Part shown: positions 1-7,941 of the stretch, piece after piece | Position numbering within the stretch: the first letter of the stretch is position 1 | Layout of the letters: each line of letters starts with the position of its first letter | Assembly (NCBI RefSeq): GCF_000772935.1 | Contig: NZ_JPVR01000074.1 | Location: forward strand, 1-64,000 | Reading direction: 5' to 3' | From: Lysinibacillus boronitolerans JCM 21713 = 10a = NBRC 103108 | Lineage (GTDB): Bacteria; Bacillota; Bacilli; Bacillales_A; Planococcaceae | Length of the DNA: 64,000 nt | Notes under the pieces: generated by a model | What the model was told of the DNA's origin: nothing | The model's database searches: none | What the model saw: only the letters and a program-made list of their open reading frames with translations | Position numbers and translations under genes: made by a program

Positions 1-132
1 CTTTATTTCGTTGTCACCTCTTGGCGACTTATACATAATAACATCGATTATTCATGAAAGTCAACACTAAATCATAAGTTTTTTTAAGGAGATTCATTTT
101 TTATTTTATATTTTAGAAACGAGGTTATCATT

Positions 133-789
133 ATGGTCCGTAAAACGTTGATTTCACTGCTTTTAATCGTAACGCTCTTTGCCTTTCTAAAGCCTATAAA
201 TTCAACGGTGATTTCTGTATTCAATATTGCGAATGCACCAGTAGTGGTCACGAAAGGACATTATGGCATATCTCTGATTGTAGAGATTTCTTTCTCTGAT
301 GACTCTCTATTAGAATGGCTACAAACGGTGAAGGAGCCTTACCCACTTCTACTTTTAGATGCCGACTGGATTAAACGGTCACCCGATCATTTAAAAATTA
401 TCCAACAGCGAAAATTGCCTACAGGATTACTTGGGCCGGATGATTCAGTAGAAGAACCCGTTGATATTGCGCTCATCCAAAAGGATATTGATACTTACGA
501 AAAATATTTAAAAGAAAAACCTTTATGGTTTGCTACCCGAAATCATCAATATTCACAGGATATACAGAAAGCTTTATTCCAACAACAAATGAATTTACTA
601 TCTCCTTCTCTTATTTGGCAAGGTGATAAAACTCCGAAATTACAAAAAGGGGATTTTGTCTTTTTCCCACTACACCAAAAAAATCAAATATCCTTTAAAG
701 AGCTTAACACACTAATACAACAACATAAGTTTATGTCGATTGAAGAAAATATATTTGGTTATAAAGTTCAAACTAAAAAAGCCCCATAA
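133..789 (+). CDS. Divergent PdaB-like polysaccharide deacetylase-fold protein, probably inactive
   Basis: A 218-residue protein with an N-terminal membrane anchor or uncleaved signal (about residues 4-20). It lies next to kbaA and gerD in the opposite orientation to kbaA, exactly where Bacillus carries pdaB, the sporulation polysaccharide deacetylase. Its body aligns by eye with PdaB end to end: the stretches LLLLDADWIKRSPDHLK and LIQKDIDTYEKYL fall where PdaB has the second strand/helix and the helix after motif 2. However, the metal-binding TFD motif is replaced by VEISFSDD and the RPPTG motif by an unrelated ATRNHQ, so deacetylase activity is unlikely. The start is the ATG 8 bases after GAGG. 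The PdaB relation is inferred from position and a remembered alignment; a structural role in spore cortex or coat formation is only a guess. Confidence 0.6.
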   Translation: MVRKTLISLLLIVTLFAFLKPINSTVISVFNIANAPVVVTKGHYGISLIVEISFSDDSLLEWLQTVKEPYPLLLLDADWIKRSPDHLKIIQQRKLPTGLLGPDDSVEEPVDIALIQKDIDTYEKYLKEKPLWFATRNHQYSQDIQKALFQQQMNLLSPSLIWQGDKTPKLQKGDFVFFPLHQKNQISFKELNTLIQQHKFMSIEENIFGYKVQTKKAP

Positions 790-823
790 AAAAATTGCCT
801 CCACTAGAGTGGGGCAATTTTTT
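788..823. terminator. Bidirectional terminator between the PdaB-like gene and kbaA
   Basis: Hairpin with arms AAATTGCC and GGCAATTT plus an inner CCAC/GTGG pair, flanked by an A-run and a T-run, between two convergent genes. It can stop transcription from both sides. Confidence 0.85.
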
Positions 824-825
824 CC

Positions 826-1500
826 TTATGCGTTTTTAGCCTGTTCACGACGAGCTTTACGGCGTGCTTCTAATTTTTGACGATCCTCATCGGATTTTGC
901 ATTATATTTAGGTAATACTAATAATTGATACGCATTAACCGCCAATAATGGGAATAATAAAAGCGCAACATACTCATTAATATTTTCATCTCGACCCATC
1001 AATGCAATTGTCCATTCCAACGTTGTAATGACAATCATAAAGAATAGTGCAGAAATCATTACATGTTTTTTCCCTGTTAATTTCACTTTTTGAACAGCTG
1101 TAGCTATGGCCCCAAAGATGAGCACAATTAATAGTCCTACATAGAACAACCAGCTTTGCCCATCCTTAACTCCAGGAATAAAGCGGAAGAAAATAATATC
1201 GAAAATCGTAATGGCAATTAATAATAGTTGTACCCAATTCCATAATGTCAGTGTTCTAAAAATATTAACACCTACCTGATGAAGTGTTAAATAAGCGAAA
1301 AAGCCAGCTTGTGCAATAACACTCATTGTAAACCCTAAGAAAACCATCCATAAAAGTCCTGCGAAAAACTCACCCCATTGACCGTTTGCTATGTATGGTT
1401 GGAAGAATTCCCAGCGAATAAATAAACTAAAAACTCCGTTGACTGCACCACCAACGAGCATTGCAAAGAAGAAAAACTTTGCCCAATTTCGTATCGTCAC
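826..1500 (-). CDS. kbaA: KinB-signalling pathway activator KbaA
   Basis: A 224-residue integral membrane protein with about six hydrophobic segments (roughly residues 9-27, 44-66, 84-104, 115-135, 147-165 and 178-196) and a highly charged Lys/Arg/Glu C-terminal tail. In Bacillus, KbaA is needed for the KinB branch of the sporulation phosphorelay. The N-terminal RNWAKFFF and central FFAYLTLHQ stretches resemble KbaA, and the salA-gerD-kbaA neighbourhood with gerD in reverse is the Bacillus arrangement. Translation starts at a GTG preceded by a G-rich ribosome site. It is somewhat longer than the roughly 200 residues of B. subtilis KbaA because of the tail. Function is inferred from family and synteny. 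Confidence 0.8.
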   Translation of the reverse strand: MTIRNWAKFFFFAMLVGGAVNGVFSLFIRWEFFQPYIANGQWGEFFAGLLWMVFLGFTMSVIAQAGFFAYLTLHQVGVNIFRTLTLWNWVQLLLIAITIFDIIFFRFIPGVKDGQSWLFYVGLLIVLIFGAIATAVQKVKLTGKKHVMISALFFMIVITTLEWTIALMGRDENINEYVALLLFPLLAVNAYQLLVLPKYNAKSDEDRQKLEARRKARREQAKNA

Positions 1501-1651
1501 AACTAAAAGTCCCCCAATTTCTCAATATATCTGTCCTTATTTTATCAATGCCTTGTTAAAAAAGCTATTTCTCATCCTAACCAATACATAAAGTCCTCAG
1601 AAATGTGAACAATAATTGAAAGAGTCTCTCTAGAGAAAGGACTGATTGCCG

Positions 1652-2260
1652 ATGCGAAAATTCACCTTATTACTGATTCTAATGCTTTTTCTTTCTGCCT
1701 GTTCACAAGATAAAACCTCTACCATGTCCTATGATGAAATAAAAAAAATCATGATTGACTCTTTGCAAACAGAGGATGGTAAAAAGGCATTGCGACAGCT
1801 TTTGGAGGAGCCAAGTTTCCGTGAGCTCTTGATTTTAGAGCATGATGAAGTGAAAAAGGCTACCGAGGAAACTTTACTTTCCAAGGAAGCAGAAGACTTT
1901 TGGAAAAAAACCTTTGAAGATCCAAAGTTTAAAGAAACTGTTGCGAAAAGTATGCAAAAACAGCAACAGGATATTATGAAGAACTTAATAAAAGATCCGA
2001 CTTTCCAAAAGGATATGGAGGCATTTTTCGGGCAGCCCGATATGCAAAAGCAGTTGGAGACTATCCTTAAATCTTCCAATATGCGCAAGCAAATGGAGGA
2101 AGTCGTAAAGGAAACGATCGAAAGCCCTTTAATGCAATCTAAATGGCAGGAACTTATTAAAAAGAGTGGCGAAACAAGTTCATCAGGAAGTGGCAATAAG
2201 AAAGAAGCAAGTGGCGATAGCGGTGGTGGATCGGGTAAGGAACAAAAAGGTACCGAGTAA
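1652..2260 (+). CDS. gerD: Spore germination lipoprotein GerD
   Basis: A 202-residue lipoprotein. The signal peptide ends in the lipobox LSAC with the lipidated cysteine at about residue 17. A long alpha-helical middle, rich in Lys/Glu/Gln, follows and ends in a Gly/Ser/Lys-rich tail. GerD clusters nutrient germinant receptors in the inner spore membrane; Bacillus GerD has the same build (lipobox, helical rod, disordered tail). An in-frame TTG at 1646 is an alternative start closer to the AAAGGA site; ATG at 1652 is preferred because it gives a normal signal peptide. It is transcribed against its neighbours, as in Bacillus. Forespore SigG control is known for gerD but no clear SigG promoter was found here. 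Confidence 0.88.
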   Translation: MRKFTLLLILMLFLSACSQDKTSTMSYDEIKKIMIDSLQTEDGKKALRQLLEEPSFRELLILEHDEVKKATEETLLSKEAEDFWKKTFEDPKFKETVAKSMQKQQQDIMKNLIKDPTFQKDMEAFFGQPDMQKQLETILKSSNMRKQMEEVVKETIESPLMQSKWQELIKKSGETSSSGSGNKKEASGDSGGGSGKEQKGTE

Positions 2261-2273
2261 CCTTGGTAATGTA

Positions 2274-2314
2274 AAAACGGATTTCCCCATAAAAGTGGTG
2301 GAAATCCGTTTTTT
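2274..2314. terminator. Bidirectional terminator between gerD and salA/mrp
   Basis: Arms CGGATTTCC and GGAAATCCG around a short loop, with an A-run upstream and TTTTTT downstream, between convergent genes. Confidence 0.88.
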
Positions 2315-2315
2315 A

Positions 2316-3371
2316 TTATTTATTTAATTTACCGATGATTTTGGTAGCAATGTCTAAATAAATTTGTCCTGTTGTATGTTTTTCAGCATATACAGAAGGA
2401 GCAAAATCTTCATCTGTCCAATCTGGTTGACCAAGCGGGATTTGTCCAAGTAGCTCTGTACGTAATTCATCAGCTAGCTTTGGACCTCCTCCTTGCCCAA
2501 AGACAAATTCTCGGTCACCTGATTTAGATTCAAACCACGCCATGTTTTCGATAACACCTAAAATTTCATGGTCTGTTTGAAGCGCCATGGCTCCTGCACG
2601 TGCCGCTACAAATGCTGCTGTTGGGTGTGGTGTTGTTACAACAATTTCTTTTGATGATGGTAACATTTGATGGATATCTAATGCAACGTCACCTGTGCCA
2701 GGAGGTAAATCTAATAATAGATAATCTAATTCACCCCACTCCACATCACGGAAGAACTGATCTAATACTTTACCCAGCATTGGACCACGCCATACAATCG
2801 GTGCGTTATTTTCCACAAAGAACCCCATTGAAATCATTTTTACCCCAAAGCGATCTACTGGGAAAATACGATTATCGACTACTTTAGGCATATCCGTCAC
2901 ACCCATCATATCAGGCACACTAAATCCATAAATATCTGCGTCAATTAAGCCGACTTTCTTTCCTAGACGAGCTAAAGCAACAGCTAAGTTAACTGATACC
3001 GTCGATTTACCTACTCCACCTTTACCAGAAGCAATTGAAATTACTTGTACTGTGCTTAGCGGTGATAAAATATCCTGTGCTTCTGACTCTGTTGCTGTAC
3101 CACGGAAGCTTTGTAATTTTTCTGTTGAAAGTTCTTCAAAGCGGATACCAACCGTGTTTGCACCCGCTTCTTTCAACACCTCAACAACTTTCATTTGTAG
3201 TTGTAATTGTTCAGGTGTATTCAATTTAGCAATGGCAATTTTTACACTGACATGATTTTTTTCTTCTTTTATTGCTACGTTCGTTATACCATCTGTTTCT
3301 GCAAGCGATTTATGTAAAAATGGATCTTGTAGTTGTCCTAGTATTTCTCGTACTTGTTGTTCAGTAATCAC
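2316..3371 (-). CDS. salA: Mrp/NBP35-family P-loop ATPase SalA
   Basis: A 351-residue protein with an N-terminal MIP18/DUF59-like domain (about residues 2-85) and a C-terminal Mrp-type P-loop ATPase domain. The deviant Walker A motif GKGGVGKST is near residues 116-124, followed by DADIYG and the switch DLPPGTGD. The paired cysteines of iron-sulfur carrier ApbC/Nbp35 proteins are not seen, as in Bacillus SalA, which acts as an ATP-dependent transcription regulator. GTG at 3371 is chosen because it sits 8 bases after AAGGGGAG; the longer reading from 3380 would leave no space for a ribosome site. It lies between cwlD and gerD, as in Bacillus. Confidence 0.9.
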   Translation of the reverse strand: MITEQQVREILGQLQDPFLHKSLAETDGITNVAIKEEKNHVSVKIAIAKLNTPEQLQLQMKVVEVLKEAGANTVGIRFEELSTEKLQSFRGTATESEAQDILSPLSTVQVISIASGKGGVGKSTVSVNLAVALARLGKKVGLIDADIYGFSVPDMMGVTDMPKVVDNRIFPVDRFGVKMISMGFFVENNAPIVWRGPMLGKVLDQFFRDVEWGELDYLLLDLPPGTGDVALDIHQMLPSSKEIVVTTPHPTAAFVAARAGAMALQTDHEILGVIENMAWFESKSGDREFVFGQGGGPKLADELRTELLGQIPLGQPDWTDEDFAPSVYAEKHTTGQIYLDIATKIIGKLNK

Positions 3372-3403
3372 GACGAACACTCCCCTTATATTGTCTCAAT
3401 ATT

Positions 3404-3412
3404 AGTATATCA
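3404..3412 (-). promoter_or_regulatory. Extended -10 promoter candidate for salA/mrp
   Basis: On the minus strand TGA-TATACT forms an extended -10 element about 30 bases before the salA start; no good -35 is present, as is common for extended -10 promoters. Confidence 0.5.
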
Positions 3413-3443
3413 TAATGATTTGATTTACGTTGTAGATGTTGCT

Positions 3444-4157
3444 CTACTCAATTTTAGCTAATAAATAGTCTTCTATACCTTCAACTATGGCATCTGCCAT
3501 TTTTTCTTGATACTTTTTATCAACTAATAATGCTCGTTCCTCATCATTACTAATAAAACCAGTCTCTACTAAAGCTGCAGGTACTTCCGCTTTCTTCAAT
3601 AAATAGATTTGCTTAATAGACAATGCTTCACGGTCTGTATTTTTTAAATTAGTGCGAATGGATTGTTGAATACTCTTGGCAAGAATCTCTCCATCAGCAT
3701 GTCCTTCCTTATGGTAAAATACCTGTGCGCCACGCCATTTTGTTTCAGGTATGGCATTTGCATGAATAGTTATAAATACATCAGGCTTTTCCTTTTCCAC
3801 GATATCCTTTCTTAAGAAAATATCTTGCTTTTTCCGTTCTCTCATTGTTCCATATTTTTCTGATGGCGCATGCTCATCTATTACATCCCCATTTTTTGTT
3901 CGTGTCATTATAACCGTTGCGCCTTTTTTCTTTAATTGCTTCTCTACATGCTGAGCAATTGCAAGTGTAATATCCTTTTCAATCACTTCGCCCTTTGAAG
4001 CTCCTCCATCCTCACCACCATGCCCTGCATCAATGACAATTTTTATGCCACCAAGTGGGTCCGGTAAGAAGAAGTTACGGTCCGAAGCATTTGTTTCATA
4101 TGCCACGACCACTATACTCATAAGCATAATTACTCCTAGTGCAAGCCAGCGCTTCAC
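3444..4157 (-). CDS. cwlD: N-acetylmuramoyl-L-alanine amidase CwlD
   Basis: A 237-residue exported amidase: an N-terminal hydrophobic signal/anchor (about residues 4-20) followed by an Amidase_3 domain from about residue 38 to the end. Zinc-site motifs are visible: IDAGHGGEDGG with His46, a following Glu near residue 60, ITIHANA, and the late LVETGFISN with the catalytic Glu. CwlD works with PdaA to make muramic-delta-lactam in spore cortex peptidoglycan, needed for cortex lysis at germination. The start is a GTG just after GGGTGG. Position beside salA and gerD matches Bacillus. Confidence 0.92.
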   Translation of the reverse strand: MKRWLALGVIMLMSIVVVAYETNASDRNFFLPDPLGGIKIVIDAGHGGEDGGASKGEVIEKDITLAIAQHVEKQLKKKGATVIMTRTKNGDVIDEHAPSEKYGTMRERKKQDIFLRKDIVEKEKPDVFITIHANAIPETKWRGAQVFYHKEGHADGEILAKSIQQSIRTNLKNTDREALSIKQIYLLKKAEVPAALVETGFISNDEERALLVDKKYQEKMADAIVEGIEDYLLAKIE

Positions 4158-4165
4158 CCATATCC

Positions 4166-4204
4166 ACCACCCTTTTACATTTAGTGTACGAAATTAATGG
4201 ATAA
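4166..4204 (-). promoter_or_regulatory. Possible sporulation-sigma promoter for cwlD
   Basis: On the minus strand GCATA and, 16 bases on, CGTACACT resemble the SigE consensus (ATA ... CATACAnT) with one mismatch at -10. Bacillus cwlD is sporulation controlled. Weak evidence. Confidence 0.3.
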
Positions 4205-4218
4205 ACTATGCCAGAAAG

Positions 4219-4256
4219 TAAAAAAAACTCCCAAGTCGCAAACTTGAGAGTTTTCT
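4219..4256 (-). terminator. Terminator of the DUF4822-type lipoprotein gene
   Basis: On the minus strand AACTCTCAAGT and ACTTGGGAGTT pair around TTGCG and are followed by a run of eight Ts. Confidence 0.88.
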
Positions 4257-4281
4257 TCTATATTAAGGGAGGAAGAACAAC

Positions 4282-5265
4282 TTATTGTATTGTAAAGGTA
4301 GGGTTAAATTCACCTGTATATGGTTCATGCTCTACAAATACAGTTATTTCATTACCCTCTTTGTCTTTACCTGTTCGTTTATACGTGAACTTCTTATCGT
4401 TGATTTCTGTAATTTCAAGAGCGACACCATACTTATTATCGCCGATAGAAACATGCGCTCTTATTTTATTATCATGAATGACATCAAAGTAACCATAGTC
4501 TCCACGACTTTCACCTGTTTCAGGATTGAAGAACTCATATCTATTTGTATTTGCATCATACTTTGCAATGCTGATGAAATTTGAATTGAATTCTGTTACA
4601 TCATTACCCGCTTCATCTAACACAACAGTTCCATGCCATAATGTATCAGCTAAAATTTTGTCTCCGTCCACGTCTGTAACAATATCACCTGTTGAAGCAT
4701 CCAACGCTTTATCGGAATCTGTAAATGCCAGTTCCTTTTCTTTATAAGGTATATGTTCCACGAATACTTCCACATCATTGCCTGCAGCATCATTGCCTGC
4801 AGCATCTTTACCCATTCTTTTATAGGTAAAGATACTATCGTTTAGCTCAGTGATCTCGACAACCGCTTGGTATTTTTTCGATTCTGAAATTAATATTCTT
4901 TGTTTCCCATCATTTGTGATAAAGAATGTCCCTTTATCGTCACGGCTTTCACCTGTAGCAGCGTCAAAGAATTCATAATGACCTGTCTGAGCATCATATT
5001 TTGCTAACCCAATGAAATTTGCGTTCTCAGCTGTTAAGTCATTATTATCTTTGTCGTAAACTTTTGTACCTTGCCAATTTGTACCACTTAGAATATTAGC
5101 CATTTCTTGTCCCTTTGTTAATTGCTCTTTGGCAGTATTTTCTGTTGAAGCGCTTTCTGTTTTGACTTCCTCACTATTCGTTGTATTGCCTTTTGTAGGC
5201 GCCTTATCTTGACATGCTGCCAGTAATGCTATTGCTGCAACAGATACTATTAATAATTTTTTCAT
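4282..5265 (-). CDS. Lipoprotein with two tandem DUF4822-like domains
   Basis: A 327-residue predicted lipoprotein. The signal peptide ends at lipobox LLAAC (Cys18), followed by a low-complexity Thr/Ser/Glu/Asn linker to about residue 55. Two homologous domains of roughly 115 residues follow (about 60-175 and 205-325). Both carry a W-x-GT-x-V start, a block N-x-NFI-x-[AI]AKYDA, YEFF-x-x-[AE]TGESR, EIT-E-[LI]ND-[KS]-F-[TF]YKR and EVFVEH or TVFVEH. They match what I recall of the DUF4822 family; function unknown. The first copy contains a five-residue tandem repeat AAGND encoded by a repeated 15-base unit near 4780-4812. It sits alone between cwlD and the ankyrin gene. Confidence 0.75.
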   Translation of the reverse strand: MKKLLIVSVAAIALLAACQDKAPTKGNTTNSEEVKTESASTENTAKEQLTKGQEMANILSGTNWQGTKVYDKDNNDLTAENANFIGLAKYDAQTGHYEFFDAATGESRDDKGTFFITNDGKQRILISESKKYQAVVEITELNDSIFTYKRMGKDAAGNDAAGNDVEVFVEHIPYKEKELAFTDSDKALDASTGDIVTDVDGDKILADTLWHGTVVLDEAGNDVTEFNSNFISIAKYDANTNRYEFFNPETGESRGDYGYFDVIHDNKIRAHVSIGDNKYGVALEITEINDKKFTYKRTGKDKEGNEITVFVEHEPYTGEFNPTFTIQ

Positions 5266-5698
5266 AACTACTTACCTCCATCGGTTAGTTTATATTTGGA
5301 GTTACATCAAACCCATAACGATAATTTTTTAAAATGAAAGGTTTGTTGTACCTTCTGAAACTATATTAAAGTGGAATGTTAAACCCCCCCTAAATAATTT
5401 CTTAAAAAAACATAAACTTATACGAAAATATTTTTAATATATATTAAATCTGCACAGAAATAGTGTTGTCTATGTAAAAAGCTAATGATTATTTTCTAGA
5501 TCTTCTTAATCTCCAGCAAATACCTTCCTATTATTTATTATATGAAAAAACTAAGCACAGCATATTTTTTTAATATTACTCGTACAATTCGTAACGTGTT
5601 ACCATATTTTTATAAACGAAAAAGTAGGATACAGTTATATACACTAGTCATTTGGGTGTTATATTGCTGGACACCTCCAAAGAAAAGAAGGTGGAAAA
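5266..5698. other. AT-rich divergent intergenic region
   Basis: 433 bases between two divergent genes. No ORF, RNA gene or clear promoter pair was found. It holds a C-homopolymer (seven Cs, about 5384-5390) and several AT-rich tracts. A CACCT/AGGTG inverted pair just before 5699 could partly cover the ankyrin ribosome site. Confidence 0.4.
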
Positions 5699-6304
5699 AT
5701 GAATGATCAATTAATACTTTCAGCAGCGAACGGTGATACTGACAAAGTATTAGCACTTCTGCAAAATGGCATCAATATTAATGTAACGGATCAGAATGGA
5801 AGAACGGCTGTTTTAGCTGCCACTTATAATAATCAGGTGGATACTGTGAAGGTGCTCATTGAACATGGTGCAGATATTAATATTCGAGATAATAACCTTG
5901 AGAACGTACTTTTACATGCAGGTGCATCAGGCTATTTAGAAATCGTTAAACTTGCCATAGTGGCAGGGGCAGATACAAAGCTGACTAATCGCTTTGGTGG
6001 AATTGCCATCATCCCTGCAGCAGAACGTGGGCATGTTGAGGTAGTTCGAGAGCTACTTAATCACTCAGACATTGATGTCAATCACATTAATAATTTGCAT
6101 TGGACTGCTCTATTGGAGGCAGTCATATTAGGCAGTGGCGGGGAAAAGCATCAAGAAATTGTGCAACTATTAGTAGATTATGGTGCTGATATGTCTATCG
6201 GAGATCGAGATGGTGTCACGCCATTGCAGCATGCAAAAAAACTAGGCTTTTATGACATTGAGCAAATTTTAAAAGAAGCTGCATCCGAACGAAATAATGG
6301 TTAA
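5699..6304 (+). CDS. Ankyrin-repeat protein
   Basis: A 201-residue soluble protein made almost wholly of about six ankyrin repeats; typical repeat cores such as NGRTAVLAATYNN and VKVLIEHGADINIRD recur every 33 or so residues. No signal peptide, membrane segment or enzymatic domain is seen, so it is probably a cytoplasmic protein-binding scaffold with unknown partner. The start ATG follows AAGGTGG by four bases. It is followed 19 bases later by the deaminase gene on the same strand, so the two probably form a small plus-strand operon inserted in a minus-strand neighbourhood. Bacillus lacks this gene at the rpsI-cwlD interval. Confidence 0.82.
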   Translation: MNDQLILSAANGDTDKVLALLQNGININVTDQNGRTAVLAATYNNQVDTVKVLIEHGADINIRDNNLENVLLHAGASGYLEIVKLAIVAGADTKLTNRFGGIAIIPAAERGHVEVVRELLNHSDIDVNHINNLHWTALLEAVILGSGGEKHQEIVQLLVDYGADMSIGDRDGVTPLQHAKKLGFYDIEQILKEAASERNNG

Positions 6305-6323
6305 CACATAAGGAGGTTTTTTC

Positions 6324-6803
6324 ATGATCCAGGACGTAGATCTAAAGCATCTAGAGAGATGCATCGAGCTTGCCAAAAATGCGCTGGAAGCAGGAGATGA
6401 GCCCTTTGGTTCGATACTTGTAAATTCAAATGGCGAGATACTGGCAGAAGAACAAAATCGTGTATCGGGCGGGGATCATACACAGCACCCAGAGTTTGCA
6501 TTAGCACGCTGGGCAGCACAAAATATGAGTCTCGAGGAAAGAGGCTCAGCAACCGTTTACACTTCTGGAGAACATTGTCCAATGTGTGCTGCAGCCCATG
6601 GATGGGTTGGGCTTGGAAGAATTGTTTACGCTAGCTCATCTAAACAGTTAGCGCAATGGCTAAATGAGATGGGTATCACTTCTACATCACGCGTTCGTAA
6701 TTTATCCATTCATGAAGTCATTCAAGATACTATTATAGATGGCCCCGTTCCTGCATTAGCCGAGCAGGTGCATCAACTTCATCTTCAGTTTCATAAGAAA
6801 TAG
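6324..6803 (+). CDS. Cytidine/deoxycytidylate deaminase-family nucleoside deaminase
   Basis: A 159-residue zinc-dependent deaminase of the guanine/cytosine deaminase type. The zinc site is present: HPE at residues 55-57 (the usual H-A-E with Pro in the middle) and HCPMC with Cys85 and Cys88 in place of the more common PCPMC. N-terminal strands carry EPFGSILVNSNG. Hydrolytic deamination of a base or nucleoside such as guanine is expected, but the substrate cannot be told from sequence. It starts seven bases after a strong AGGAGG and lies downstream of the ankyrin gene. The TadA tRNA deaminase seems less likely because the C-terminal tail is unlike TadA. Confidence 0.8.
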   Translation: MIQDVDLKHLERCIELAKNALEAGDEPFGSILVNSNGEILAEEQNRVSGGDHTQHPEFALARWAAQNMSLEERGSATVYTSGEHCPMCAAAHGWVGLGRIVYASSSKQLAQWLNEMGITSTSRVRNLSIHEVIQDTIIDGPVPALAEQVHQLHLQFHKK

Positions 6804-6808
6804 TGTTA

Positions 6809-6845
6809 AGCAATCTTTGAAGTAACTTCAAAGATTGCTTTTTAT
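6809..6845 (+). terminator. Terminator of the ankyrin-deaminase unit
   Basis: Near-perfect stem AGCAATCTTTGAAG / CTTCAAAGATTGCT followed by TTTTTA. Confidence 0.9.
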
Positions 6846-6854
6846 GATGGAATG

Positions 6855-6893
6855 ACAAAAGACTCCTTCCACGAAAGTAGAAAGAGTCTTTGT
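6855..6893 (-). terminator. Terminator of rplM-rpsI
   Basis: On the minus strand AAAGACTC/GAGTCTTT with an inner stem around TTTC, ending in TTTTG, just after the rpsI stop. Confidence 0.8.
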
Positions 6894-6907
6894 ATAGAAA
6901 GCTGATA

Positions 6908-7300
6908 TTAACGTTTTGAGAACTGAGGTGCACGACGAGCGCCGCGTAGACCTGGTTTTTTACGTTCTTTCATGCGTGAATCACGAGTAAGTAATCCAGC
7001 TGATTTTAATGCAGCACGGAAATCTGGGTCTACTTGAAGTAGAGCACGAGCGATACCGTGACGAACAGCACCAGCTTGACCAGTGTATCCACCACCGTTA
7101 ACGTTTACGTGGATATCATAGCTTCCTGTAGTTTCAGTAGCTACTAATGGTTGTTTAATTACTTCGCGTAATGCAGCGAATGGTACGTATTCTTCGATTT
7201 CACGTTTGTTGATAACAATTTTACCTGTACCTGGTACTAAACGTACGCGAGCTACAGAGCTTTTACGGCGACCAGTGCCGATGTATTGAACTTGTGCCAA
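6908..7300 (-). CDS. rpsI: 30S ribosomal protein S9
   Basis: 130 residues, the normal Bacillus length. It opens with [18 protein letters not shown] and ends in the basic tail APQFSKR, whose terminal Arg contacts P-site tRNA in the small subunit. It follows rplM by 25 bases with its own AGGAGG site, the conserved L13-S9 pair, and is followed by a terminator. Both are presumably transcribed from the promoter and L13-type leader upstream of rplM. Confidence 0.97.
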   Translation of the reverse strand: MAQVQYIGTGRRKSSVARVRLVPGTGKIVINKREIEEYVPFAALREVIKQPLVATETTGSYDIHVNVNGGGYTGQAGAVRHGIARALLQVDPDFRAALKSAGLLTRDSRMKERKKPGLRGARRAPQFSKR

Positions 7301-7325
7301 AGTAATATCCTCCTCTTAATTTATA

Positions 7326-7763
7326 TTATCCGCGAAGCTCGTATGCTTCTGGTTTTTGTGCAGCATGTGGATGCTCTGTTCCAGTGTAAACATTAAGTTT
7401 AGTGAACATTTTACGACCTAAAGAGTTTTTAGGAAGCATTCCTTTAACTGCTAATTCGATCATTCTTGTTGGGTATTTATCTAACATTTCACCAGCAGTA
7501 CGTGTTTTTAAACCACCCGCAAATTGAGTATGGTGACGGTATAGTTTACCCTCTAATTTGTTACCAGTTAAATGGATTTTGTCAGCGTTGATGATGATTA
7601 CGTGATCACCTGTATCAACGTTTGGTGTGAATGTTGGTTTATGTTTACCACGTAAGATTGCAGCTACTTCAGAAGCTAAACGTCCAAGAGTTTGGCCTTC
7701 TGCATCAACTACTAACCATTTACGGTCTACTTCGTGACCTTTAGCCATGAATGTTGTACGCAT
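7326..7763 (-). CDS. rplM: 50S ribosomal protein L13
   Basis: 145 residues, the same length as B. subtilis L13. It starts [16 protein letters not shown] and carries the family block [18 protein letters not shown] and the C-terminal [12 protein letters not shown]. An early assembly protein of the large subunit that binds 23S rRNA. It is the first gene of the rplM-rpsI operon, preceded by AGGAGG, a roughly 95-base structured leader and a strong SigA promoter. The L13-leader family is known to control this operon in Bacillus. Confidence 0.97.
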   Translation of the reverse strand: MRTTFMAKGHEVDRKWLVVDAEGQTLGRLASEVAAILRGKHKPTFTPNVDTGDHVIIINADKIHLTGNKLEGKLYRHHTQFAGGLKTRTAGEMLDKYPTRMIELAVKGMLPKNSLGRKMFTKLNVYTGTEHPHAAQKPEAYELRG

Positions 7764-7857
7764 GTATATATCCTCCTAATCGATTCGATTACCGTTATTT
7801 TTCATTAGACTACACTATAAGTTTCGGGGCTTATTTGTGGTGGTAATGAAAATACCA
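7764..7857 (-). promoter_or_regulatory. Probable L13 leader (autoregulatory mRNA leader)
   Basis: The transcribed 5' leader of rplM between the promoter at 7864-7892 and the start codon. It contains GGTATTTTCATTACC, able to form a GGTA/TACC hairpin, and a conserved-looking purine/AC-rich middle. Position and size fit the L13_leader family; assignment by position, not by a covariance search. Confidence 0.55.
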
Positions 7858-7863
7858 TCTGTT

Positions 7864-7892
7864 ATCATATAATGAATGACTTTTAAAGTCAA
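7864..7892 (-). promoter_or_regulatory. SigA promoter of rplM-rpsI
   Basis: TTGACT, 17-base spacer, TATGAT on the minus strand, about 95 bases before rplM. Confidence 0.85.
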
Positions 7893-7941
7893 GCAATTTC
7901 ATTAAACACCTGGTGAAGTTGTTCAGAATTGTAGAACGCCA

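Noticed and set aside
1729-2196. Long minus-strand open frame opposite gerD
   Set aside because: Shadow of gerD in the complementary strand; Ser/Cys/Phe-rich composition and no ribosome site.
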